64,000 nucleotides of DNA from Thuidium tamariscinum (taxonomy: Eukaryota > Streptophyta > Bryopsida > Hypnales > Thuidiaceae): NCBI GenBank assembly GCA_947034885.2, contig OX344750.2, positions 44,440,821 to 44,504,820 on the forward strand, read 5' to 3'. The position numbers were made by a program, and so were the translations under genes. The notes beneath the pieces are model-generated. The model was not told the origin of the DNA and ran no database searches. It was given only the letters and a program-made list of their open reading frames with translations. The first letter of the stretch is position 1; each line of letters begins with the position of its first letter. Positions 1-12,465 of the stretch are shown piece by piece.

Positions 1-671
1 TTTCTACATGTATATATAAGTGGAAAGCTTTGAATCATTCCATTTCGATCAAAGAGTCAAAAGTTATGAGGTTTTTTTGTTTGCGGGCAGTAATGGATTC
101 TCCACTATCAAAGAAACTTTGAAGTTGTTTATTTCACTCAATTTTCAATATTTTTGTAAAAAAATAAAACCCTAGGATGTAGATTGATTATTACAACATT
201 ACAACCATTGGGATTGTCATTTTCTAATTCTATAATTAAATTCTTAACAATTTAGTATTATGAATCATTCTCTACTTCTTTTTACTTACTATTTTTTTCC
301 TATATGTTGTACAATTCCAAATGACATGAAATTTTTTGAGCATATCTCCATCTTGTTTAGGAAACTGAATTCAAAGAGGCACCACCATTTTCAACATTTT
401 TTCCTTGAGAAGTGAGCTTGTGAAGTGTAGCTGCCTAATTCTTTGCAGGACTGAAAAAATGGTTTAGGGGAATTTGAATGCTTATATCTTTTGATCCACA
501 TGGTGGAATTTTCTGAAATTTTTACCACACGTTTTGTAGACACTATACTACAAGATCCTATGGTTACATATATCAAAAAATGTTTTTATCAAGGAAATTG
601 GTAGTTGTACTAGAAATGGTAGTTTTCGAGCGTTTTTGGGGAATACATAGTCATGGAACTTTAGGGGTTTA
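1..671 (+). mobile_element. piggyBac-type MITE, left part outside the window
   Basis: AT-rich non-coding repeat. It matches the 19038-19970 MITE: the stretch near 25-110 (GGAAAGCTTTGAATCATTCC and the following GCGGGCAGT..ATGGATTC) corresponds to 19319-19395, and the rest follows in the same order. It ends at about 661-671 in CTTTAGGGGTTT, so the expected terminal TTAA has decayed. The left end lies before position 1. It has no coding potential, and a short 83-codon frame across 548-799 is not gene-like. Confidence 0.7.
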
Positions 672-889
672 GGTTTTCTTCGATTCCCATTCGTGAAACT
701 ACAATCCCTTAGGCGCACATTTAAACATTCATATTGCATTTGATGTCCAATACTCCGATTTAGCAAAGATGTTGTACCATTCATGAAAGACAAAAACAAA
801 CCTTGTTTATTAAAGTCTTCCTCAACAACAAATGGTAATCACCTACTCTTGGTATATATGAGCATCTAAAGCCCTAAGCTTACATCCCT

Positions 890-3800
890 TCAATTAGAAG
901 GACAATAATCATCATCTCCTTTCACCTCTGCCCCACTACTCTCGCATCCTCGTCTGTATCCTACATCTTCATCGCTCGATGTGTTCTTCATACCATCTGA
1001 TGAAGATCCTGCACCTTCTACTTGCTTACTTCTCTTTGCTTTCCTTCACTTGATTGGCTTCTTGTATTCCTCTTTTACTTTCAATATTTCTTTGCTCATT
1101 TCTTCCCTAGAATTTAGACACGCGACCGGTTTCATTTTCCTCTTCGCAACAGGTAGGCATGTATGAAGGGGGGTTCTACCTGCATTCAATTTCTTCGCTG
1201 GTGAAACCGCGAAAGGCTGCATAGGTCTTTTTTTATTACCTTCATTGCCTACTTTGACCTCTAATTTCACTGCCTGGGGACATCCATGAACGATTATGTT
1301 GTGGCCCTCAAAGATTGCGGTGGAGAGGCTGTTGATTTCAGATTGCATCGTGGCGGTGCGGTGTGCAAAGCTAAATTACGTTTCATCTGTGCCAATGTCA
1401 CATCTCCATCATCATCGGTGGATGATAATACAATGGCAGTAAATTCGATGCAAGGCTGCTTTGCCTTGCCAACATTAACAAGCCGATGTCCAAGCCCTAA
1501 GCTCCTTGAACCGTCCAGATTTTGGCTACTAGTTCCAAATATGGCACCCGGTGCACCGCTCCGAGGTGGTTTTGGGGAATCTTGCATGAACTCTTCTCTA
1601 CGTTTGAGTGTATTGCCAAAGCTTGGACTCTCGGCCTCTTCTACACGTTCAATACCATTTTCCTTTACTGCAATTGTATTGATCGGGACCTCGTCATTGT
1701 CCGTACAACCCCTTTCTCCATCATTTTCTTCATCATTATCCTTTTCTTGAACCCTTCCTGTGGATGGAGATTGACAAATACGAATGCCTTCATCCGTGCC
1801 ACCATCCCCACCATCGGGAAGTGTTGTCCCATCCGCCTCCGCTATCTCTACAAAAGCGTCCTCCTTCTGCGATAGAATAGATTCGCTATTCAAAAACCCG
1901 AATCCATCCACGAATCTTGCTATACGAGGTTCATCTTCACCGTACCCATCATTCTCCTCATCGGAGTGAAAGTCATAGATGCTTGTATTATTGCCTCTCC
2001 ACCCACCATTCATTGGACTAGGACTACAGTACGTTTCGTCATACAAATTGTCCATGTCATTGTCCTCGTCACCTTCATCCCGTTGGTCAAGTGGATGAAG
2101 TCCATCATCGATGTCTTCCGCATTGCTTCCCGCATCAGAGGACTCGTAGTCCACATTGTCTCTGTACCATTTCTTCTCATCCTTGTTCTTCGATGTGCCC
2201 ACAACTTTTGAATTGGTGTACACATACACCAAGTCCGCTGCCCGGGTTGTTGCCAATTTGTTCCGAGATTTGTTGTGAACATAAGAGTAGCTACTCCAAT
2301 TTCGTTCGCATGCAGATGATGACACCGGTTGGGCCAAAATCCTCTTGGCAATGGGAGCAATTAGCTTCCCACATGCACCTTCAAAATCCCACCAAGCATG
2401 GGCCGACAACATTTGTTCTTGTGGCTCCAACATGGTATTGAATGGAGGGTCCCTATAGCGGAAGGCTACAAATTCCTTCACCACCTTCGCGTACTCTTCG
2501 GTAGAACATATCTTTGTTAGAACGTTCTTGCATCTCTCTGTTGCATCTTGATCGTCAGCTAGTTCTTTGTCGTGGAGAAGATACGGATTCAAAAGAGCGC
2601 CTGCATAATGGAGGTCTGTCTCCCCCATCTTTCGTCGTTTTACGAAGGACTCCTCCAGTGGTATTGCTCGGTCAAGGTCCAAACAAAAAGGTACTCCTCG
2701 TAGACCAAATACATGTTTTTCTAAATTCCGCATAATATGCAATACCTTCCCCATGCACGGCGTCTTTGCATCCAAATCACGTAGACCGAATACAACTGGG
2801 GCTGTCAGTTCCCGCACATTGATCAACCGGTCCCAGAAATGCTCATCCACAACTGTATTGTACACGTTCCTTGACTGCGATAGTGATTTGCCTTTGTCTC
2901 TATCATCCAATGTGTTCACGTACGCCACCCATTGTGGATCTACCACACTCTGCTTCAACGCATCCTTCACTTCCAACAAGCGGTCAATCATGATGAAATA
3001 AGAAGCAAACCTTGTTTCCAACGGCTTCAACAAACTGAACCTCGTCTCGTATTTCCGAAATATGGCAAGTGGCATGTGCCTCTTCCTGAAGAATTTGACA
3101 ACGACCTCGGTAGCCTTCACGTAATCTTTGATCCATGGCTGCTTCGCCCAATCCTTAAGCAACAAGTTCAAGGCATGCACCACACATCCTTGAAAATATA
3201 TGTGTGGATATTTATGGGACACCAAATTCCATGCTGCGGGGTTTGTATTGGTATTATCCGCAGTCACTTGCACTACATTCTTGGGGCCCACTTGCTCTAT
3301 GAATTCTTCCAAGATAGAAGCCACATACGGTGCTGTCTTCTTCTGTCCACTCGTATCCACCGATCCAAGGAATTGTTCACCTGCTGAAGAGTGAAGATAT
3401 GAGCATTGCATTTATTAATGGACGGTTTGTCACCGAGCTCCATCCATCAAAAGACAGTGTTGCTCCAAACTTCCTCACATTGTCTTTAGTCCTCAGAAGC
3501 AACTTCGTTTGAATATCTAACTTCGCTTGATCAAGCAATTTATGTCGCAGATCATTGTATGATGGAGGAGTGTAGGACTTTTTAAACTCAGCCGTCAACT
3601 TCACCGCTTCCCAAAAGGCTGGATTCCGAGCTACTGAAAATGGTATATTCGCCGAATAAAAAAAATGAGCCCATGTTGCATGTAATTTGCGTCTGTTGAC
3701 TTCATCAAATCCATCCACTAGCCTACTCTACGTTGCAGGCCTACTGCTTGATGCCCTCGAAGTATGCCGATTACCACCTGATTCCGTATTTGGAGTTATT

Positions 3801-4156
3801 TGTGAACCCACAGCGACCACTTCTTCCGGTGCGGTGCATGAATCTTCTTGCGTAGAACACGGCGTGCCCCTATCATTCAAAAGATTGCTTGTGGACATTG
3901 GCATGTCGTTGCCATCCGTTCCGTCCGCAACAGGTCTTTTGGGAAACAGCCCTTTGCAATTAACAAATAAGGATTTTGTTGTGGATGTCAACTGCGAGCA
4001 CAAGCCAATGCCCCTATCACGTTGTCCCGTAGGGCCTTCATATCCCAAGTGGCTCAACATACGGCTAGTTTTTCAGGCGAACACACACTTGCAAACCTTG
4101 CATTGTATTTTGTTTGTTTCCGGGATCGTGTACCAAGTGGTGAAGTCTTTGCTCAT
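890..4156 (-). pseudogene. hAT-superfamily transposase-like gene (BED finger, DUF659, hAT dimerisation), broken
   Basis: A single-exon reading frame of about 1088 codons starts at ATG 4156 and ends at TGA 890-892. Order of parts: a BED-type zinc-finger start (W8, C19, C22), a DUF659/hAT core with the SFDGW aspartate and the TADNT aspartate, a hAT C-terminal dimerisation region carrying SSACERNWS (about 2290-2330), then a roughly 300-residue acidic tail and a Lys/Arg-rich end not usual for hAT transposases of 600-800 residues. Three in-frame stops (TGA 4073-4075, TAG 3728-3730, TGA 1046-1048) and two frameshifts (near 3385-3405 and near 1345-1400) break it. Coding character clearly continues across each break. 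It could be a host gene domesticated from a hAT element or a dead autonomous copy; no hAT terminal repeats were recognised around it. Confidence 0.8.
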
Positions 4157-4384
4157 ATTGAATTCTTTTTCCCTTCAATTGTAATTGGTAACGTTAGCAC
4201 TGTGTTGTAAAAGTCCACAATCAAATAAGCACTGAGTGCAAAAAGCCTTCAAAATGAGAGCCCCCCCTTCCACCAAACTATGCATTACCAAGCAAGGGAC
4301 ACAAATAAATTTGCAGCGCCTAGCCCTTGGAAATCTTAGTGTTCAGTTCATCAAGAGTGCTTACAAATGACTTCTCTCAGTCTA
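4157..4384 (-). other. Probable 5' leader of the hAT-like gene
   Basis: This stretch lies between the TATAAG box (4385-4390, minus) and the inferred ATG at 4156. It has no coding potential of its own. The distance of about 230 bases fits an untranslated leader. The extent is inferred from the promoter motif only. Confidence 0.4.
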
Positions 4385-4580
4385 CTTATAGTAAATTGAG
4401 CGCAGCTGACCGTTGGGGCGGACAGTCTAATACTCGTTGCAACAGTCGCTGAATCGAAGCAGACGGCAAAATCGGTCGGGGCAGATGACCACTTCGGTCG
4501 GGGCGGACAGCCAATTCGGTTGGGGGCGGACGGCCAGTTCGGTCCAGGCGGACTGGCCGTGCGTAAAACATATATAGTAA
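4385..4580 (-). promoter_or_regulatory. GC-rich GTCCG-type array with TATAAG box upstream of hAT-like gene
   Basis: GC-rich island in AT-rich DNA. On the minus strand it carries repeated GTCCGCCCC and CCGACCGAA-type words, followed by CTATAAGTAG (TATAAG at 4390-4385) pointing at the hAT-like gene. The same layout, GTCCG/CGGAC array then TATAAG, precedes two other genes in this window (12742 and 15891), which makes a shared promoter module likely. No transcript data are available to confirm the start site. Confidence 0.55.
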
Positions 4581-4599
4581 GGTCTACTTCATTTACGAA

Positions 4600-4990
4600 T
4601 TCTTGCTGTCACATGGAAAAAAAATCCCCTGCTGCTGCCATCTTTGACGCCCTCCCTAGGACTCAAAAATTGTTATTTTTACATTTCATTTTCTGCACAA
4701 GATCGTCTCTATGTTCATAACACATGCGTCAAATTTCAAGGCCAAAAGATTTGCCCGGAAAAAGATTTTTCAAAATCTACGTACATGTGTGGTTGTGTCT
4801 AAAATTCCAATGCTACCAACTTTGACACCCTCCCAAAGAAGCAGAGATTGAGAAATTAAAATTTGGCCATGAAATTCTTGGCATGAGATCATCTCAGTGT
4901 TGATAATATGTATGCCAAATTTCAGGTTCTAAGGATTTGCTCATACAAAGCAACTTCAAATCTACCGACGGAAGTAGTTCTTAGAAATTT
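4600..4990 (-). repeat. Two diverged tandem units of about 190 bp
   Basis: Each unit contains a phrase like CCAACTTTGACACCCTCCC, then CATGAAATTCTTGGCATGAG, then GATCTGCTC-like and AAATCTAC words. Units start near 4638 and 4830. The same unit type builds the arms of the fold-back element at 45500-46900, so this stretch belongs to that repeat family. It directly abuts the GC-rich promoter array of the hAT-like gene. Confidence 0.55.
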
Positions 4991-5551
4991 TTTGACAACT
5001 ATACATGTTTATTGAAAATAATATTTTATTGAAAACACCTCTAGTGTTTACCCATAAATGTCCAAGGCCTCTTTTGAGCATCGACGAATTTGTTCAAATT
5101 GAACAAACAACAAACATTTTTATAAGTTGTATATTTCTTTTTCTGCATGGTAACCGTGCCAATTGAAACTAGGCATATTAGAGATCATATACAAAAACAA
5201 AACAAATCAAAATCAATTAAGAATTCAAAGATTATAATATTCAATCACAATTTCTTACATCCAATACCATGCCTCTAATAGCATACATTCCACATCAAAA
5301 AGTATTGTGCATAGTGAATACGTACATTGACTAATTGATACATACATAAATAGATAGATAAATGAATAGATAGATAAATAATTCCATATATATGTTCATA
5401 TTAAAAACCGATAATAAGTCAAAGCATATTCCGTGTACGTTTACCTAGTATTGCTCTATCCTTCTAAAATCCACATCACCATCTAACCATCCATAGTCCA
5501 TACAATACGATGGTTCAATCAAAAACTCATACAAGACGTATAGGTCCATGT
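4991..5551. other. AT-rich gap with GATA-type microsatellite
   Basis: No reading frame or transposon end was recognised. A short imperfect (GATA/AATA)n run lies at about 5348-5385. The right part leads into the 3' end of the RING pseudogene. Confidence 0.4.
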
Positions 5552-8500
5552 CTACTTTGTTTTACTACTACTACCCTCTCCCGAACCACGAGACGATTCA
5601 TCTTTAGTGCGTCAAGCTGCACTTCTTAGACTTTCTCGACGAGCTTGGGCCTCAGGGCTTTCAGCCGTTTCAGGGCCAGCTAGTCATGCGGATTTGTTAG
5701 TCCGCTCAACTACTTTGAATGCTTCTGCCGTGTCCACTGTATAATCATCATCATCTTCCAACTTCCGTTTCTTCTCTCTTTTGGGAGTCAAATCCATAGA
5801 CTTCAACTTCAAGGCTGACAAAGTAGACTACAATCGAAGTAAGACCTCGTCTACCACTTTGTTGGCCACTTCAAATGAGAATTCATTCAATGATTTTTCG
5901 GTTGTACATCCTTCGAATAGAAGTGTCCTCCACTGCTTTATGATTTCTCCAACCCGCCGGTCAAACGCCTCCACCACCTCCACCATTGGTTCGCTTGTGT
6001 TCCATTCCGCATCTATGTCTACGGAAGCACGATATTTGGCAGCTTCTTCCAACTTTGACAACAACAAGGCCTGACCTATCAAACCGTGGTCGTATGCCAC
6101 ATATTGTTCCTTGAATTCTTCTGAATCCTCCACGACAACCCATTCTCCACCTTCCGTTTTCTCCACGGGCTTCTCTGGAAACCGGAAGAACTTATTATGT
6201 TGCACGCTCCAATGCCTCCCCATGTTGCGACAAAACAATTCACGACCCTCATCATCGTCAATTGAACGGGCACGTATTTCCACCTCATTCGTTTGGGTCA
6301 TCCAATTGAAAGCATCCACTGGACCACGGACGTCATCGTACAATGCATGCTTTCGTTCTGTTGGGTTCCATTGTAGAGGTTTGCCCCAATGCTTATAATT
6401 CACAAATTCGTATGGCCCTTGGTCCAATGGAAGGGTCCACCTGTTGTATTCCTGGCCGGGGGGCATAACATCCAAGAGTCCAAACAATTCATAAAACCTA
6501 GGACTCAAAGGAGAACGACATTCGGCACAAACCGAGCTAAACATTGATGCTTTAATGATGCACCGCACGTGAAAAGTGTGGCCACAATGGCCCAAGGTTA
6601 TGGCTCCTTCAGGTCCAAAACCATATTGGCAAATTGTACAAATACCATCCAACATTTTATGACCTGCATCAAAATTATGCATAACACGCTTCTCCTTGTT
6701 GTTGATGTGTGCTGAAAGCGTTTGGTAAGGGACCCATCCTTCCTCTACTTCCAAGGCCCAATTGATATTTCCACCCTCCGTTTTCTTTGTGTGGTTCAAG
6801 CGCTCCATCATAGCATCTGTGTTTCCCCAACATGTGATTGAAGCACTCTCAATTGGATGGCGATCCACCTCGCTCTCAAACTTCTTCAAATGTTTCTCGA
6901 CGGCATTGCATTCATCGTTACCCTTCAATGCAATCGTACGAAGCTTATTCATTTCTCGAGCTGCTAACAAGGGTGGGTCTTGAAGTTTTTGTACCCATCC
7001 CAACCAACGAGACTCCGATCCGCTCCTAGGCAAATATTCATCCATGGCCTGCACTCGTATCATTTGATCCAACTTGGACTGAAGAAGGGCTTTTTCGGCA
7101 TTGGACTGGTCCAGTTCTTTTTGCAAGTCAAGCCAACTTTTACGGCCAATCGGCAAAGTTCGTTCGTTTGGCTCGACATGAGCTTTGCCCTTGTCCAATG
7201 GAAGAGACAGTTGATCGCTACCTTGAGTCCCTTGACTTGGCTCAATACATTTCAATGATTCAGCCATCCTTTGAATCCTGTCCTCGCGTTTCTCTTCTTC
7301 AAGTTCACTGGTGAGCGCAACCCTCAACTGTATAATATCTCTTCCTCTTTCTTTTAGCTCCTGCCTCAATTGAGCGTGACTTTCTTCACAATGAATCGCG
7401 GACGTGAGAATTGGTAACATTTGATCGGTGAAGTGCAGGAAAGCCGTCGCACCGCTCAATAGTGTAGGAGCTAGGGACACTAATTCATCGGCAAACGCAC
7501 CAACCCTTGGAGCCAATTCATCTATCCATGTGGCAGTTCTTGTCAATGCCAAAGCGGCATGTGGAAAGTCAGCGGGTTTATATACTTTCTTTGGTGGAGC
7601 TTTCCGGCTCGTTCTGCTGAGTCCGTTGCTCAAATGGAAACAAACGTTCTTCAACTGTCTTCCACTTCATACTAAGGTCAAACAAGCCTTCCAAATGCAG
7701 AATCTGTGGCATTGCAACAAGATTCTTGAAGCTAGTCGAGTCTAAACTTGACAAATGTGGATACTTTTTTTATAAACTCATATGTATCCATTGTCACATT
7801 CGTCTTTGCAACATTGGGTTGTTGCACATTCGTTCTTGACAGGTCCTCTTGAGTGATTGGAGTACACAATGGGCTCTCCGATGTTGGCAACTGTGGATTT
7901 GGAGCTGCATATCCCAAACTATCTAAAACACCGCTATCTACATAATGTCCAATTGTGACATTGGCCCCTGCAACCTCTTCATCCGTGGGGTCCGTCTTCG
8001 GAGAAGACAAGCCACCATTTTTGTTGACGAGCTCTTCCCGGTTGGGAGATTTGTTTTGGTCATTCACATGAACCGCAGAAACGTCCATAACTTTCGATGT
8101 TGTCTCCCTCGAATCCAACTGCGGTTTCGCACATGCGCTTGCTGAGGCCATCGTTGTAGGCGTTGCTGGATTTTGTAAGCTTGGTTGTACCCTCTGCGCC
8201 ATCGTTGGCCAGGAATCAAGAATATCCTTTTGATTTTGCTGCAGCAGTAGAGGATTCTTCTTTGTTGTTTGGAACGTGCTCCAATCCACCTTGCGTTTCA
8301 ATCTCAGTTCTGCATACACCATGGACGCCAAGCTGTAGTTGATGTACCCTTTAGACATTGGTTTAAGGCCAAACATGGCCCCCTACACCTCTGTCGCTCG
8401 ATGGACAAAGTGCGGGTCAATGCAACCGTGTGGTTTACAGTTGAAATCCGCAGTCTGGCGTGCGTGTGCATCCCGAGGCCACAACTTGTTGATGTGGTAC

Positions 8501-8697
8501 ATTTTAACGTACTGCTTACATAGTTTGGAGGTCCAATAATCTGCGGTCTCATTTTCCCAACCGCTCTCTGCTATGATGTTCGGATCATCCAAAATTTCAT
8601 AGTGTAGTCCATGTGTAGTCCCCTTCGCTTTATTTCGCTTTTTCTGGTCACCTCCTGAATTCATCCCATCAGTACCTGCACCGGTGTCTGTAGCCAT
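5552..8697 (-). pseudogene. Domain X + coiled coil + RING finger gene, broken
   Basis: Apparently one single-exon gene of about 1048 codons, ATG 8697 to TAG 5552-5554. The N-terminal 130 residues (C60, K65-M66, H68, L72-W73, then FVHR 97-100) match the start of the protein at 13044-14117; I do not recognise this domain. A Ser/Thr/Pro-rich middle and a predicted coiled coil (about 7050-7400) follow, then a RING-H2 finger (6518-6655: CTIC, GHCGHTFHVRC, CAEC), which suggests a ubiquitin E3 ligase, and finally a basic KREKKRK segment past the first C-terminal stop. Breaks: TAG 8383-8385, a frameshift at the A7 run near 7770, another near 7590-7610, TAG 5828-5830, TGA 5684-5686 and TGA 5612-5614. 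Coding character persists in frame after each stop. The 5828-7654 frame alone is open for 608 codons. Confidence 0.75.
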
Positions 8698-8925
8698 GAT
8701 AGAGAATCCGAATTTACAAGCCCTTGCAAATCAAAATTCTGTGAACCGGAGGGTATGAAACGTGTCTTCGTAATACAATTGGTCAAAGCTTCGACGTGAA
8801 AAAGTAATGACCCCTTCTCTCCGCCAAGTAGGAGCAACTAGCACCACGCACTCACACGTGGCAATAAGTAGCCCATCCGACTTGGGTTACTTCGTGAGGA
8901 GAGAAGAAGTGAGGGAAAATGAAGG

Positions 8926-9150
8926 GGCCGTCCGACCATATACCTGTCCGCCGCCAGACCTAGACAGGTCCGGCACCGGACCGGCGGACGGCCAGTGCGG
9001 ACCGTCGTCGGACGGGGCGTCCGCCTCGGGTCGTCCGACCGCCCCGCCGCCCATTCGCCCGTCCGCTCTGCCGACCACCCCCCGTCCACCCTTCGGCCCT
9101 GCCCGTTCACCTTGACGACCGACTGGGCGTCCGACAAAGGCGTCCGCCCT
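8926..9150 (-). promoter_or_regulatory. GC-rich GTCCG/CGGAC array upstream of the domain X-RING gene
   Basis: A GC island dense in GTCCG, CGGACGG and GCGGACG words, 230-450 bases upstream of ATG 8697. A weaker TATATG box (8943-8938, minus) sits at its gene-proximal edge. The arrangement parallels the islands before the other three genes of the cluster. It could also be a mobile GC-rich repeat that happens to sit in promoters. Confidence 0.5.
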
Positions 9151-9167
9151 GCCGACCGCTCAGATTT

Positions 9168-9260
9168 CAAGTCCAAACTGAACATTGGATTCCAAAAGTG
9201 AAAAATCGACATTGGATTCCACAAGTCCAAAGTGAACATTGGGTTCTCCAGAAGTCATAT
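9168..9260. repeat. Short tandem repeat, about 30-bp unit, three copies
   Basis: The word GAACATTGGATTCC recurs three times with small changes (near 9180, 9208, 9234), separated by CAAAAGTGAA/CAAGTCCAAAGT. It lies just outside the GC array of the domain X-RING gene. Confidence 0.6.
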
Positions 9261-9268
9261 TTAAAGCT

Positions 9269-10273
9269 TGAACCCTTAAAGGCAGGACCGTCAATATACT
9301 TTCACCAAAAGCGCTCCAATTGCCTCCAAAAAACCAAAACTGCCATTTCTAGTACAAGTACCAAAATCTTTGGAAAAAAACTTTTTTTGACATATCTGAT
9401 CGTAGGATATTGTATTGTATAGTATCAAAAGCATGTGGTAAAAATTTCAAACATTTCCACCGAGTGGATTACAAGATATAAGCATTCAAATCAACTGAAA
9501 TCATTTTTTTTACACTGCGAAAGCCGAAAAGCAAGGCAGCTGCACTTCCCAAGCTCACATTTCTATGAAAAAATGACCTAAATGGTCGTGCTTCTTTGGA
9601 TTTGTTTTCCTACAGAAGTTGGGCACATGCTTAAAAATTTTCAAATCATTTGGAATAGTACAACGTATAGGAAAAAATTAGTAAATACGTAGTAGTAGAG
9701 AATGATAAAACGCACTACATTATTTCCAGTTGAAATATGGAATTGAAAATTCCCAATCCCAAATTTCCAGTGGTTGCAAATTCGAAATGTTGTAATAATG
9801 TATCTACATCCTACGATTTTATTTTCATCCAAAAATATTGGAAGTTGGGTAAGATAAAGGATTTCAAAGTTTATTTTAGAGTAGGAAATCCAAAATTACC
9901 CGGAAACAGAAAATCCACATCACTTTTGACTCATTCATCAAAATGGAATGATTCAGAACTTCACGCGTATCCAGAACTCTAGAAAAAGAATTTGTGGAAT
10001 TCTTGTTTATGAAATAAGTGATTTTCTCTGATTTGCATGAAATGCCCTGTTATAAAAAAAATAACATATTAGGCTATAACCTTTGACCGGTATTTTCAAA
10101 TGCCATGAAAATTTGGTGCATATGACAAATCTTCCTCACCCCCACATTGGTCAATTGACTCAATTCCATTCAAATTTTAGCCTCAAATTTGGATATCCCC
10201 GCTCGTAAGTAGTAGGTACCTATCCAAAATTTCTATACATCCCAAAAAAAAAGTGCGGGCTTTTAGGGGTAAA
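9269..10273 (-). mobile_element. Diverged piggyBac-type MITE
   Basis: Ends AACCCTTAAAGG (left) and TTTTAGGGGTAAAA (right) are decayed versions of TTAACCCCTAAAGG and its complement. The interior is collinear, inverted, with the 19038-19970 and 1-671 copies (for example AAAACTGCCATTTCTAGTAC near 9330 and ATGGAATGATTCAGAACTT near 9942). Both terminal TTAA sites are mutated, so this is an old copy. Confidence 0.6.
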
Positions 10274-10964
10274 AATGGGAAGGGTTGGAAAAAGCATCCA
10301 ATGTTCAATGTATTATGTATGTGTGAAATTGAGTTTCATTCTACACATTAAATTTTTTAAAGAAAGTAAGTCCTCAACCCTACACCCTATCCGAATAGCA
10401 TCGACGTCCACTTTTGTAGAGTGTAGACAAGCCCAAACCCTAAACCTTAAACCCTAGAACCTAAACCCTAGCTTCTTCATCATTTTTGCATTATGGGAAT
10501 ATGGGTGTCATATAAAATAATAAATAGTGAAAATAAATTGATGAATGATTCAAGGATCCAACACATTATTAATTTAAAAAATGTATGCACCCTACTTTAA
10601 TAGAGAAAACATATACTCTTTACATATTTCTAAATGCAAACCAGTAAGGCAGTAAGGGGTAAAATCATTTGAAGTACACTCCTTCATATTTACATTCACT
10701 TACATTGAAATGAAGGATTCTATAATTTTTCACATTTTGAAATCTTTTTTCAAGTATAATTGCATCATTTTCAAATTTCACTCATCCTCTAATGCAATCA
10801 TGAATGTCACCATCTTCCAACTGTAGAATTGTAGAAAGTATGGTGATACATTTATCTAATTTGTTTAGAAATTGTTATATTAGGCCCTTACAAGTTAGAA
10901 CTTGAGAGTTGAGAATGTCTTGCAATAAAATATGGTTATAAAATATAAATCTCTCCCTTTATTG
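10274..10964. other. AT-rich gap with telomere-like tract
   Basis: No gene was recognised. At 10431-10471 there are four or five degenerate AAACCCTA units, that is, plant-type TTTAGGG telomere repeats on the other strand. The remainder is low-complexity AT-rich DNA. Confidence 0.4.
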
Positions 10965-11625
10965 TTAACCCTTAAAGGACCAAGGCCATTTTTTTGTTAC
11001 AAACCACTCAGAACTGTCATTTCTGCTGCGTTCACTATAAGAAAACCAAGAAAATACTTTTCTTTGGATCTAACCTTAGGATCTTGTACTTTACTTATCT
11101 AGGAAAAAGTGGCAAAAATATCAGATGACTTTGATCGCTATTCATGGAATTTTTTGGAACTATGGAGTACGGAGTATGGACCTTGAATTAAAATTTTTGA
11201 AGGAATTTGAAGAACTTAGATGGGAGTTGAAAGTCTAAGACAAAAATTTCAAGAAAAATAGGCTTGATTTTCATTATTCAAAAAATTGTTAAGTACAAGT
11301 AAGTCCAAGATTGAAAGAAAAACTAAATCATTAATAGCTCTAACATGGGATTGAAACACAATAATCTCAATGGTGAGATTGTTCTAGTTTTTTTCAACCC
11401 CCCGTCCCTTATTTTCAATATTTTGAGTTCATTGGATCATAGATGTTGTTATTGGGAATCAATTGTGAAAAAAATTACATTCCATGGAAGTTAATCAATT
11501 TTTTTATCTTTTGAAGAAGTTTTTAAAAACTAAAAACAAGGATCGAATTTGAAATTTCAGCCCGCAGGTACTACCACAAATCCCATGTTTCCCCACAAGG
11601 GCCAAAAGTGAATGACCCTTTAGGA
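10965..11625 (+). mobile_element. piggyBac-type MITE, right end decayed
   Basis: The left end at 10965 reads TTAACCCTTAAAGGACC, followed by AACCACTCAGAACTGTCATTTC-like sequence shared with other members. The right end near 11617-11626 (GACCCTTTAGGATTCC) is a decayed GTCCTTTAGGGGTTAA. The boundary on the right is approximate. Confidence 0.5.
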
Positions 11626-12092
11626 TTCCAACTTTCAATTGGAATTTCATTAAATTTGAATATTCCTTTGTCAATTGTCATAGAAGGTGTGTTACTATAT
11701 TTGGAACAATTTGAATCACCTAAATTTCAACAAATGATATTGACAATTTCCAATATTTAAGACTAGTATCATTATAATTTCCTAGAATTACAAATTCTTC
11801 CAAAAGAAATTAATTTCTGTTGAAATTGAAAACGTACTACGGTAATATAAATCATTCCTCTCTATCAGGTCCTAAGGTGAATTTTGGATACATATAATTT
11901 GAACATTGAAACCTAAAGTCATAGTTATTCCATGAAGTGTTCAAATTCCCCAAAATGCATGCAAATTGCAAAGAGAATCTAGCATTTATTTTTGATTTTC
12001 GAGAAGATTTAACATCAACTTGGCTAGTTTCAGAACCTAAACTAGTGTAACATGCTTACTCAATGAATTATCCGAATTCAAGTATCGATGTA
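11626..12092. other. AT-rich stretch, nothing recognised
   Basis: No coding frame, hairpin or transposon end was identified. Composition matches the surrounding AT-rich repeat DNA. Confidence 0.3.
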
Positions 12093-12448
12093 AGGTAGAA
12101 GCACCCATTATTTTCAGTGTATCCATAGTTTGACATTAGAGTTTCTTACAAAGTGTCCCCACTAGTACCTTGAAACTTTAGTTGTGCTTGGTGGGTTCTG
12201 ATTATTTTAGATTTTGGTGTGAGAATCTAGGCAGATTTACTAGGAGTGCAGATTTAGGTGCTCTACTAAGTTCTACTTTGAAAATTCACAGAAATTAGAT
12301 GCCTCGTCCAAAAATTCTAATTTTCTTTTTGGAAATTCATGATTTTCAGTTGCCAATACTACAAAAATATTCTTTATAGGAAAAGGTGCCTCCAACTATG
12401 CTGAAACTGCTAACTAACTAACTTCGGTTGTAATAGGTACTTCTACCT
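12093..12448. mobile_element. TA-duplication MITE with AGGTAGAAG ends
   Basis: Inverted ends AGGTAGAAGCACCC and GGTACTTCTACCT are flanked on both sides by TA (12091-12092 and 12449-12450). The pattern fits a Tc1/mariner-type MITE. Similar ends occur at 17913, 38364-38934 and 55529. Confidence 0.6.
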
Positions 12449-12465
12449 TAGGTCTTTGAGGGTTT

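Noticed and set aside
2010-2360. A second minus-strand frame inside the hAT-like gene
   Set aside because: It overlaps the conserved dimerisation region in another frame and has no recognisable motif.
1286-3512. Open frames on the plus strand across the hAT-like gene
   Set aside because: They overlap the long minus-strand coding frame, lack domain similarity and are read-outs of its complement.
5828-7654. The 608-codon RING frame taken as a complete gene
   Set aside because: It has no ATG start (the frame opens at TTG), and coding character continues on both sides in line with domain X upstream and a basic tail downstream, so it is part of a larger broken gene.
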